From Candidatus Omnitrophota bacterium (lineage in GTDB: Bacteria > Omnitrophota > Gorgyraeia > Gygaellales > JAHJCI01): DNA of 20,684 bases. Below are positions 7,013 through 13,162 of the stretch, piece by piece. Location: assembly GCA_016783355.1 (NCBI GenBank), contig JADHWR010000016.1, positions 1 to 20,684 on the forward strand, written 5' to 3'. The notes under the pieces are model-generated. The model had not been told where the DNA came from and did no database searches. It saw nothing but the letters and a program-made list of their open reading frames with translations. Both the position numbers and the translations under genes were made by a program. Positions within the stretch are counted from its first letter, which is position 1. Each line of letters begins with the position of its first letter.

Positions 7013-7498
7013 CTAATACGAAATGGCAATTCTTTTATTCTCTCTTTTTCTTTTCAGAATCACCCCATCTTCCTTGTATCTTTTTAATAAGAAATGCGTG
7101 GTTGTTCTGCGCACATGCTCTAAAGAAGCTAATTTCTCGGCAACAAAATCAGAAACCGTATGAATACTTCTTCCCTCTATCAGAATGAGCAAATCATATG
7201 TTCCTGAAAGCAGATAACAACTCTTTACCTCAGGAAACGAATAAATCCTTTCTGCAATCTTATCAAAACCAACGTCCTTCTGCGGTGTTACCCGAACCTC
7301 AATCAGCGCGGAAACAAAATTATTGTTGTCTTGCAGTAATTCCCTGTTGATAATAGTCTTGTAGCCAACGATTATTCCCTGCTTTTCAAACCCCTTAACT
7401 GCTTTCTTTACCTGTTCTGGTTGCCTTCGTAACAAACGCGCCAGCTCCTGCGGGCTGATTCGTGCATCTTTCTCTAATACCTCTAAAATCTCATCCAC
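7013..7498 (-). CDS. Lrp/AsnC-family transcriptional regulator
   Basis: This 161-residue protein has an N-terminal winged helix-turn-helix (about residues 1-50: EVLEKDARISPQELARLLRRQPEQVKKAVKGFEKQG) and a C-terminal RAM/AsnC effector domain (about 60-145: VSALIEVRV...SFPEVKSCYLLSGTYDLLILIEG). Such proteins usually form octamers that respond to amino acids. The C-terminal tail is unusually basic (LKRKRENKR). The GTG start at 7498 has a GGAGGG site five bases upstream and lies about 14 nt from the predicted transcript start. It is first in an eight-gene transcript and probably controls its own promoter and the adjoining aminotransferase; this is inference from family and position. Confidence 0.93.
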   Translation of the reverse strand: MDEILEVLEKDARISPQELARLLRRQPEQVKKAVKGFEKQGIIVGYKTIINRELLQDNNNFVSALIEVRVTPQKDVGFDKIAERIYSFPEVKSCYLLSGTYDLLILIEGRSIHTVSDFVAEKLASLEHVRRTTTHFLLKRYKEDGVILKRKRENKRIAISY

Positions 7499-7518
7499 CT
7501 TACCCTCCTTTTTATATT

Positions 7519-7547
7519 ATCATACTCTTCAACAGTCAAATTGTCAA
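7519..7547 (-). promoter_or_regulatory. Promoter of the Lrp-to-YqeY operon
   Basis: On the minus strand TTGACA (7547-7542), a 17-nt spacer and TATGAT (7524-7519) are followed by an A/T-rich start region and GGAGGG. The -35 lies only a few bases from the TTGGGGACG mobile-element-like motif at 7552-7560. Confidence 0.8.
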
Positions 7548-7551
7548 TTAT

Positions 7552-7659
7552 TTGGGGACGTTGTTAATACTCACTAATTAGGTGACTCTTTAACTGCCAA
7601 GGCTTGGTTTACGCCGCATCGCTCGTCCCAAGATTTTATCTGTGAGGACTTTGTTATAA
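7552..7659. repeat. Likely remnant of a GGGGACG-type mobile element end
   Basis: The segment begins with TTGGGGACGTTGTTAATAC on the plus strand. Similar GGGGACGTT ends often mark REP-associated tyrosine transposase (IS200-like) elements or their relics. The remaining 90 nt hold no gene. On the minus strand a short open stretch (N-K-V-L-T-D-K-I-L-G-R-A-M-R-R-K-P-S) ends in TAA and may be the decayed tail of a coding region. The assignment is tentative and rests on resemblance. Confidence 0.35.
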
Positions 7660-7926
7660 TTATTCATAGTGGGTCCACATTCGAATAACTTTCACCGTTT
7701 TATATCGTTTTATAACTTGATAAACAAGACGGTGTTGAATATTTATTCTGCGAGAATAAGCTCCTTTCAGATCTCCTACTAATTTTTCAAAAGGAGGGGG
7801 AGTTTGAAACGGATTCCTCTTTAGGACTTCAAGGATAGCTTCTGCTTTTGGACGTAAGCCTGCTTTGGTGAGCTTTTTTGCGTCTTTTTGTGCTTGTTTT
7901 GTATAAACGAGTTCCCAGCTTACCAC
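7660..7926 (-). CDS. Txe/YoeB-family toxin (ribosome-dependent mRNA endonuclease)
   Basis: This 88-residue RelE-superfamily toxin of the YoeB/Txe branch cleaves mRNA at the ribosome when not bound by its antitoxin. The C-terminal core YSRRINIQHRLVYQV...VKVIRMWTHYE carries the family's conserved R and H residues and the terminal HYE, with the YoeB-type H-Y ending intact. The full domain is present, so it is probably functional. It starts at a GTG (7926) that overlaps the antitoxin's end by 7 bp, so translation is coupled. The antitoxin-first order and neighbouring mobile-element motifs suggest horizontal arrival. Confidence 0.93.
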   Translation of the reverse strand: MVSWELVYTKQAQKDAKKLTKAGLRPKAEAILEVLKRNPFQTPPPFEKLVGDLKGAYSRRINIQHRLVYQVIKRYKTVKVIRMWTHYE

Positions 7927-8162
7927 TTCAATTTCTTACTGCACTTTTTGAAAGGGGTCTTTAACCCTTGGCGAATAGATTCTCTCATTCCTGGAATTGA
8001 AAGCAGGTATAATGTTTCATTGATTGCACGCCAATCCTCTTCTGCAATCAAAATGGCATTATGTCTTTTGCCGGTAATCTGAATAGGTTCATGAAATTCA
8101 GCTGCTTTATCTAATAATTTATACATCCTGACTCTTGCCTCACTTGCTGTAAGCGTTGTCAT
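7920..8162 (-). CDS. YefM/Phd-family antitoxin
   Basis: This antitoxin has 80 residues from the ATG at 8162. The N-terminal Phd/YefM fold is recognisable (TTLTASEARVRMYKLLDKA, EPIQITGKRHNAILIAEEDW); the C-terminal tail is basic and should wrap the toxin. A GTG three codons upstream (8171) is part of the ribosome-binding sequence AGAGGTGAT, so the ATG is preferred. Family members neutralise the toxin and repress their own operon. An 8-bp palindrome ACGTACGT between the -35 and the gene is a candidate operator. Confidence 0.92.
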   Translation of the reverse strand: MTTLTASEARVRMYKLLDKAAEFHEPIQITGKRHNAILIAEEDWRAINETLYLLSIPGMRESIRQGLKTPFKKCSKKLKW

Positions 8163-8181
8163 TTTAATCACCTCTACTTAA

Positions 8182-8210
8182 AGCGTATCATATAACGTAC
8201 GTAATGTCAA
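8182..8210 (-). promoter_or_regulatory. Toxin-antitoxin promoter with candidate operator
   Basis: A perfect TTGACA (8210-8205) is followed after 17 nt by a poor -10 (TACGCT); TATGAT at 8192-8187 is better in sequence but only 12 nt away. The palindrome ACGTACGT (8195-8202) lies in the spacer, where antitoxin binding would block RNA polymerase. YefM-type antitoxins are known to bind palindromes centred on GTAC, which supports an operator here. Confidence 0.55.
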
Positions 8211-8259
8211 GATGATTTAAAAATATATATGTCTAACATCCGAGATCACCTGCTTTTTC

Positions 8260-8358
8260 CTATATGTGAATTGGGGACGTCCTGATTCCTATTCCTTCAT
8301 GCAAAGCAATAATGCAATGTCCCATTTCATGAATTGCAATCTGTATTTCTTTTTTCAT
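8260..8358 (-). pseudogene. Truncated HExxH-peptidase-like reading frame
   Basis: A 32-codon frame begins at ATG 8358 and reads MKKEIQIAIHEMGHCIIALH before running into GGACGTCCCCAATT and a TAG. HEMGH in a helix preceded by IAI and followed by CIIALHEGI resembles the zinc-binding helix of M41/FtsH-like or ImmA-like peptidases, but the rest of any such domain is missing. The break coincides with the TTGGGGACGT motif, as if a mobile element had inserted or left there. It could also be a chance frame. Confidence 0.35.
8271..8282 (+). repeat. Second TTGGGGACGT motif
   Basis: TTGGGGACGTCC repeats the first ten bases of the motif at 7552 in the same orientation, 719 bp away. The two copies bracket the YefM/YoeB pair. 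GGACGTCC here is an 8-bp palindrome. Confidence 0.5.
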
Positions 8359-8365
8359 CTTCCTA

Positions 8366-8383
8366 CCCCCCCCCAAAAAAAAA
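8366..8383. repeat. C9A9 homopolymer pair
   Basis: Nine C residues (8366-8374) are followed directly by nine A residues (8375-8383); on the transcribed strand this is T9G9. It lies between the M48 protease stop (8393) and the HExxH-like frame (8358). Both tracts are prone to replication or sequencing slippage. Confidence 0.9.
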
Positions 8384-8392
8384 TTCCTTTTG

Positions 8393-9493
8393 TCAAGAAG
8401 AGCGCGCCTGGGCAATGCGCTCCTCAACTGGCGGGTGATCAAAGAATAATAGCTTTACCCACCAGCTCACACGACGCTGCGAGAGATTTTGCTCGCTTAA
8501 TTTCTCAAACATAGAGATAAAGGCGCTTTTGTCCCCCGTAGACTTAAGCGCGACCCTATCTGCATTTCTTTCTAAATTCCTGCTCACCCAATTAAGAAAA
8601 GGCCTCAGGGAGAACTCTAAAATAAGAAAACAAAATAACCAAATACCCAAACCCGCCATATCAGTTAAAGCCAGATTAAAGCAGGCAAATACCTTTGGGC
8701 TAAATTTAAAAAGGAGATAAAAAACAAACAATACCAGAAAGGCATTCAAGATAAACAGTTTAAGGATATGCTTAAGCCGAAAATGAGCAAACTCATGGGC
8801 TAAAATCACCTCAATCTCATCGGCAGAGAATTTTCCTTCCAGGGTATCGGTTAAAATCACCCGCTTTGACTTACCAAAGCCCACCAATGCGGCATTAGCC
8901 TTTGTTGTCTTCTTGCTAAAATCAATCTGATAAACATCTAAAATCTTTACCCCCATATTTCTTGCTAAATTAAATATACGCTGGCGCAAATCCTGCGACT
9001 CAAGCCTTTTATATTTAAAAAAGAGGGGAATAATCAAAACAGGAAAGAGCCTTGCTAAAATCAGACTCAAAAATATCCAGAAAATTGAACTAATCCACCA
9101 CCAGTTGCAAGGATATCTTTTTAAGAAGTAATAGAAACTGCCAATTAAAATCATGAAAATGACCGCGCCAATTATAGAGGTCTTAATCTGTTCTTTAAGC
9201 CAGCTACTGAAACTCTGTCTTGATAATCCAAAGCGATGCTCAAGAATAAATGAAGAGTAAATTTCCAGTGGAAAATTAACTAAAAGATAAAGCGTGAATA
9301 CAATAGAAGCATAAAGAAAAACTAAAAGCGGGCTTGAGGCCCCAAACGGGAGTCGGACTTCCGTTAAAAACTCTTCTAAGTAAAGCGCCAAGCCCGACAT
9401 CTGAAACAAGGCTAAAAGCAAAAATAGCCAGACGCACTCAATAAGTGCAAGCAGATATTTTTTGCTTGAGTAGCTTTTTGCTTTATCTTCCAT
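8393..9493 (-). CDS. M48-family (Ste24/HtpX-type) membrane metalloprotease
   Basis: This 366-residue integral membrane zinc protease has a Ste24p-like layout. Hydrophobic segments lie at about 12-33, 54-74, 106-124, 133-158, 244-264 and 281-296. The conserved FPLEIYSSFILEHRFGLS segment is near 74-91. The zinc motif is H233-E234-F235-A236-H237, and the third ligand is E308 in SRNLERNADRVAL. The C-terminal FDHPPVEERI is a family hallmark. Bacterial members act in membrane protein quality control; no prenylated substrate is known here. It overlaps the CCA-enzyme gene by 11 bp and is the last intact gene of the purine operon. Confidence 0.93.
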   Translation of the reverse strand: MEDKAKSYSSKKYLLALIECVWLFLLLALFQMSGLALYLEEFLTEVRLPFGASSPLLVFLYASIVFTLYLLVNFPLEIYSSFILEHRFGLSRQSFSSWLKEQIKTSIIGAVIFMILIGSFYYFLKRYPCNWWWISSIFWIFLSLILARLFPVLIIPLFFKYKRLESQDLRQRIFNLARNMGVKILDVYQIDFSKKTTKANAALVGFGKSKRVILTDTLEGKFSADEIEVILAHEFAHFRLKHILKLFILNAFLVLFVFYLLFKFSPKVFACFNLALTDMAGLGIWLFCFLILEFSLRPFLNWVSRNLERNADRVALKSTGDKSAFISMFEKLSEQNLSQRRVSWWVKLLFFDHPPVEERIAQARSS

Positions 9494-10925
9494 TGAGAAT
9501 CTCTCCTGCTAACTTTAGCGCCTCTCTCTTCGTCCTAATCTTACCGATTGCCTGCGCCTCCTCAATCTCAGAGAGAATCCTGCCAATCAAGGGAGAAGGC
9601 TCTAATTTAAAATGCGAGATTAAGTCATCACCGGTTAATAAACGCTTTGGCTTCTTCTCTTTAAGTCTCTTAAAATATTCACTGGCCAATCGATAAACAA
9701 GGCCTTTATGACGCTGCAGTGATTGAGGAGTCCTCAGCGGCCCCTTTGTTGCGCGCAGGTCTGCCAAGGAAAGCAACAGTATACTTATTGCCTCGCGGCC
9801 AGTATCGCGGAAAAACCTAAATTTTGCCCGGCGCGTGATTAAGGGATTGGAGATCAGATATCCAGGCCGCAGATGAAAAAGAACTATTTTATATAATACC
9901 TTTGTTTCCTCATTTGAAATTCTAAGACGCTCGCAAATCTCTTTCGTCATCCTCGCTCCAACTCTTTCGTGGCCGTGAAACCTCACTCGCCCCTGCTCAA
10001 TCCTTAAGGTTTTGGGTTTACCGACATCATGCAGAAGCGCAGCAAACTTCATCAACTGAAGACGGCTGTGCCCTGAAGATATCTCCTCATTTAAATAATT
10101 ATAAACATCGCGATTAGCCTTGAGATAAGAGGTGAGCAACTCAAGCTTCCTTACTGTCTCTAATGTATGAGCCCAAACATCCAAGTGATGGTAGGGGCCC
10201 TGCTTCAATCTAAACATCTGCCTAATCTCCGGAATGATTATCTCTAAAATCTTATATCTTTCTAACTCCATTAAACAATCGACGCTTGATGGCGCACTCA
10301 ATACCTTAAATAGCTCCTCGCGAATCCTCTCCGGCGAAACCCGCTTAAGTTTTGCTCTTTTTTTAAAAGCGAAGTTTTTTGTCTCAGGTATGAGGGCAAA
10401 ACCTAAAAGAGCACCTAAGCTAAATGCCCTCAGGATCCTCAACGGGTCATCATCAAATGCCCCTTTTCTTATAAGGCGTATTGTCTTTGATTCTAAATCA
10501 GCAAGCCCTGAATATGGGTCAATCAAAATACTCTTTTTCTTTAAATCTGGCGTCTTTAAAAAGGCCTCTAATTCTGTGGCAATGGCATTGATCGTAAAGT
10601 CCCGCCTGCCTAAATCCTCAATCAAATCCCTTCCCCGAAAATCCGTAAAGTCCAAGGTAAGGTTATCTGACTTTCTCTTTTTTACAATACGGCTGCATCC
10701 CCGAGTTTTATCCAAGACAACAAAACCCGCCTTAAGTATCCGGCAAAGCTGGTGAGCAAATTTTATTGCTCCTTTTTTTAAAGCGAAATCGATATCCGGG
10801 CTGACTCTTTCTTGAAAAAGGAGTAAATCGCGCAAATATCCGCCGACTAAATATAAAGTTATCCCTTTTTCTTTACTCAAGCTTAAGATTTCTTTTAAAA
10901 TCCGTCTATCTTTAGGGAGAAGCAT
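9483..10925 (-). CDS. CCA tRNA nucleotidyltransferase / poly(A) polymerase family with HD domain
   Basis: This 480-residue class II nucleotidyltransferase should add or repair the CCA end of tRNAs. The head domain carries LVGGYLRDLLL and the catalytic pair D44 and D46 (PDIDFAL), then RRDFTINAIA (107-116), DPYSGLADLE and the nucleotide-selecting region DDPLRILRAF (159-168). A C-terminal HD domain (AALLHDVGKP, H299 and D300) is present, so it may also have phosphohydrolase activity. Whether it adds C, A or both cannot be judged without seeing whether a second paralogue exists. It overlaps the protease gene downstream, and starts 19 bp after the BFN-domain gene upstream. Confidence 0.92.
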   Translation of the reverse strand: MLLPKDRRILKEILSLSKEKGITLYLVGGYLRDLLLFQERVSPDIDFALKKGAIKFAHQLCRILKAGFVVLDKTRGCSRIVKKRKSDNLTLDFTDFRGRDLIEDLGRRDFTINAIATELEAFLKTPDLKKKSILIDPYSGLADLESKTIRLIRKGAFDDDPLRILRAFSLGALLGFALIPETKNFAFKKRAKLKRVSPERIREELFKVLSAPSSVDCLMELERYKILEIIIPEIRQMFRLKQGPYHHLDVWAHTLETVRKLELLTSYLKANRDVYNYLNEEISSGHSRLQLMKFAALLHDVGKPKTLRIEQGRVRFHGHERVGARMTKEICERLRISNEETKVLYKIVLFHLRPGYLISNPLITRRAKFRFFRDTGREAISILLLSLADLRATKGPLRTPQSLQRHKGLVYRLASEYFKRLKEKKPKRLLTGDDLISHFKLEPSPLIGRILSEIEEAQAIGKIRTKREALKLAGEILNGR

Positions 10926-10944
10926 TTATAAAGGGGTGGATTTA

Positions 10945-11346
10945 TTATTTAATCGCCTCTGCGTTCTTCAATACGTCCTCTTCAACGTAGATAGGAACAG
11001 CTGCTCTTACGGCAAGGGCGATACTATCTGAAGGTCGCGCATCAGCAATTTTAGTCTCTCCTGATGCGCTCTTTATTACCAATTTAGCAAAGAAGGTGTT
11101 ATTTTCCAATTTATCAATAATAATCTTTTCTAAATTTGCATCTAAAATTTGGATTGTGGAAAACAATAAATCATGCGTTAAAGGCCGGGGAGGATTGAAA
11201 CCGCCTAATTTCATCTTGATCGCTGATGCCTCAGCTAAACCAATAATAATTGGCAAAAGTCTCTCTCCTTGCTTTTCTTTTAAAACAATCAATTGCTCAT
11301 GTCTCTTTTCATTAATGACAATCTTATTCAATTCCATCTCAACCAT
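10945..11346 (-). CDS. Bifunctional nuclease (BFN/DUF151) domain protein
   Basis: This 133-residue protein consists almost entirely of one BFN domain. Hallmarks are LPIIIGLAEASAIKMKLGGFNPPRPLTHDLL (about 31-60) and the DARPSDSIALAVRAAVPIYV segment (about 102-121). Members have been described as RNase/DNase in plants, but the bacterial role is poorly known. The ATG at 11346 overlaps the glyA stop by 8 bp, with a GGGAG site seven bases upstream; a second ATG three codons in (11337) is possible. Confidence 0.92.
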   Translation of the reverse strand: MVEMELNKIVINEKRHEQLIVLKEKQGERLLPIIIGLAEASAIKMKLGGFNPPRPLTHDLLFSTIQILDANLEKIIIDKLENNTFFAKLVIKSASGETKIADARPSDSIALAVRAAVPIYVEEDVLKNAEAIK

Positions 11347-12598
11347 CTATACACTCCCTTAACTCTGCATACAAAGGAAACTTCTTTGTTAATTCTAAAA
11401 CCTCCCTTCGTATCGCTTCCAAAGTTTGCGGCTCCTCTCTATGCTTTAAGGCATTGTCAATCAAATCCGCAATTTGCTCCATCTGGGATTCTTTCATTCC
11501 GCGCGTAGTAACTGCTGGTGTTCCTAAGCGAATTCCGCTGGTAACTGCTGGAGCCAATTTATCAAAAGGAATGAGATTCTTGTTTACGGTAATGCTGCTC
11601 TTTTCTAAAACCTCCTGGGCACAAGAGCCAGTAACGCCACGAGGGCCTAAATCCACCAAACAAAGGTGTGTATCTGTTCCGCCAGAGACAATACGCAGGC
11701 CATTTTGTTCTAATCTCTTGGCTAAATGTCGGCAATTCCTTACTATCTGATTTTGATAAACCTTAAATTCCTCTGTCTGCGCCTCTAAAAAAGCAACTGC
11801 CTTGGCTGCAATTACATGCATTAAAGGACCGCCCTGTATTCCAGGAAAGATAAAGGTATTCAATTTTTTCGCAAATTCCTTTTTTGCCAGGATAAAACCT
11901 CCGCGCGGACCACGCAGGGTCTTATGTGTGGTTGAGCTAATTATGTCCGCATAAGGCACAGGTGAAGGATGAATCCCTGCGGCAACCAAACCGGCAATGT
12001 GTGCCATATCAACAAATAGGTAACTGCCTGTCTTATCGCAAATCTGGCGCAATGTCTTAAAATCAATCTCCCGGGGGTATGCCGAAGCACCAGCAAGGAT
12101 TAATTTTGGTTTAAATCTCTTTGCCTTAGATTCAATCTCATCGTAATCTAACATCTCAGTATCTCGATTTACCCCATAGGAAACTATATTATAAAACCGG
12201 CCAGAGAAATTATGGGGATGACCGTGAGAAAGGTGACCACCGCAAGCCAGATCCATCGCCATTACCGTATCGCCATAATTAAGGCAGGCAAAATAGACGG
12301 CCATATTTGCCTGTGTGCCTGAATGGGGCTGAACATTAGCATACTCTGCACCAAATAATTTTTTTACCCGTTCAATTGCCAATGTCTCTGCTTCATCCAC
12401 ATATTTGCAACCGCCATACCAGCGCCGGTTCGGATAACCCTCAGCATACTTATTGGTCAAAACTGAACCCTGTGCCTCTAAAACAGCGAGGGAGGTAAAA
12501 TTCTCCGAAGCAATCAACTCCAAATTATCCTGCTGGCGAAGGAGTTCCTTCTTAATCGCTTCATAAATCTGGGGATCAATCTTCTTTAAATTTTTCAT
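11339..12598 (-). CDS. glyA: Serine hydroxymethyltransferase
   Basis: This 419-residue PLP enzyme interconverts serine and glycine while charging tetrahydrofolate with a one-carbon unit. The PLP lysine is K226 in SSTTHKTLRGPRGG, and other family segments are LIASENFTS, TNKYAEGYPNRRWYGG, QPHSGTQAN and FVDMAHIAGL. It is full length. It supplies both glycine and one-carbon units for the purine steps encoded upstream in the same operon. It starts four bases inside the rpiB end (12595-12598), so the two are coupled. Confidence 0.97.
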   Translation of the reverse strand: MKNLKKIDPQIYEAIKKELLRQQDNLELIASENFTSLAVLEAQGSVLTNKYAEGYPNRRWYGGCKYVDEAETLAIERVKKLFGAEYANVQPHSGTQANMAVYFACLNYGDTVMAMDLACGGHLSHGHPHNFSGRFYNIVSYGVNRDTEMLDYDEIESKAKRFKPKLILAGASAYPREIDFKTLRQICDKTGSYLFVDMAHIAGLVAAGIHPSPVPYADIISSTTHKTLRGPRGGFILAKKEFAKKLNTFIFPGIQGGPLMHVIAAKAVAFLEAQTEEFKVYQNQIVRNCRHLAKRLEQNGLRIVSGGTDTHLCLVDLGPRGVTGSCAQEVLEKSSITVNKNLIPFDKLAPAVTSGIRLGTPAVTTRGMKESQMEQIADLIDNALKHREEPQTLEAIRREVLELTKKFPLYAELRECIDG

Positions 12599-13038
12599 CC
12601 TTTTTCTATTACCCCTATTTGCTTTATGCGCCTTCGGTGTCTTCCGCCTTGGAATTTTGCCTTAAGCCAAACCCCTACTATTCGCTTTGCTATTCCTGTC
12701 TTAACGTAATCAGCGCCTAAAACTAAAACATTGCTATTGTTATGTTGGCGCGAGAGCCTTGCCACCTCTATATTATAGCAAAGTGCAGCGCGCACACGAG
12801 ATACTTTATTTGCGGCAATAGAATTACCAATGCCTGTTTTGCAAATAAGTATGCCTCTTAAGAAACGGCGCTTGCTAACCTGTCTTGCTACATACTCGGC
12901 AATCAGCGGATAATCGCAAGATTCCTGCGAGTACGTCCCCGCATCCTTCACGATAAAGCCCAGTTTTTCTAAATATGGCTTTAGGGCCTCTTTGAGCCTG
13001 AATCCTGCGTGGTCACTACCAATAATTATCTTCTTCAC
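12595..13038 (-). CDS. rpiB: Ribose-5-phosphate isomerase B
   Basis: This 147-residue RpiB/LacAB-family enzyme interconverts ribulose-5-phosphate and ribose-5-phosphate, the precursor of PRPP for purine synthesis. Conserved residues include S8-D9-H10, the catalytic C66 and H99. The usual loop C-G-[TS]-G-x-G reads C-K-T-G-I-G here: K67 replaces a normally conserved glycine and N72 stands where methionine is common. Activity may be altered, or the substrate may differ. The start is GTG at 13038. This GTG belongs to an inverted-repeat element, and a GGAGG sits 13 bases upstream, farther than usual. The stop TGA of a 41-codon upstream ORF overlaps the GTG by four bases. Confidence 0.93.
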   Translation of the reverse strand: MKKIIIGSDHAGFRLKEALKPYLEKLGFIVKDAGTYSQESCDYPLIAEYVARQVSKRRFLRGILICKTGIGNSIAANKVSRVRAALCYNIEVARLSRQHNNSNVLVLGADYVKTGIAKRIVGVWLKAKFQGGRHRRRIKQIGVIEKG

Positions 13039-13157
13039 CCCGTTAGAAATTCCTCCAATCTTTGCTTAAGGTTTAATGATACATAAGCAGCCGAAGTTTT
13101 TAAATCTATCTCAAATCCATACATATCTAAATTTCGAACGGGGTGAACCCCGTTAGA
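13034..13157. repeat. Inverted-repeat (MITE-like) element between sua5-ywlE and rpiB
   Basis: Arm A, TTCACCCCGTTAGAAATT (13034-13051), and arm B, AATTTCGAACGGGGTGAA (13130-13147), are inverted copies matching at 17 of 18 positions, with 78 nt between them. Arm B runs directly into ACCCCGTTAGA (13147-13157), a further copy of arm A's core, so AACGGGGT-GA-ACCCCGTT (13137-13154) is a near-perfect hairpin. Short size, terminal inverted arms and no transposase are typical of non-autonomous elements. I see no clear target-site duplication. Confidence 0.75.
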
Positions 13158-13160
13158 CAT
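13035..13160 (-). CDS. 41-codon small ORF overlapping the rpiB start
   Basis: An ATG two bases after the upstream gene's stop opens a 41-residue frame whose TGA overlaps rpiB's GTG (GTGA). Residues 2-11 (SNGVHPVRNL) come from repeat arm B, and the last residues (EFLTG) come from arm A. The middle (MYGFEIDLKTSAAYVSLNLK) has protein-like composition but no family I recognise. A second in-frame ATG at 13124 gives 29 residues. The frame would let ribosomes reach rpiB by coupling even though the rpiB ribosome site is badly spaced. It may be a true small protein, a coupling leader, or an accident of the repeat. Confidence 0.4.
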   Translation of the reverse strand: MSNGVHPVRNLDMYGFEIDLKTSAAYVSLNLKQRLEEFLTG

Positions 13161-13162
13161 CC

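Noticed and set aside
7561..7659. tRNA or small RNA gene between the toxin gene and the Lrp promoter
   Set aside because: Short stems such as CCAAG-G-CTTGG are present, but no cloverleaf, T-loop or conserved RNA motif can be built.
8391..8396. TTGACA on the minus strand at the end of the M48 gene as a -35 box
   Set aside because: The expected -10 position falls in the T9G9 tract with no TATAAT-like sequence.
8384..8422. Intrinsic terminator after the M48 protease gene (GAGCGC/GCGCTC stem plus T9)
   Set aside because: The stem is only 6 bp, lies inside the gene and is about 17 nt from the T-run, too far for a normal terminator.
10234..10755. 173-codon plus-strand frame opposite the CCA-enzyme gene
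   Set aside because: It mirrors the nucleotidyltransferase domain on the other strand; no ribosome site or recognisable protein.
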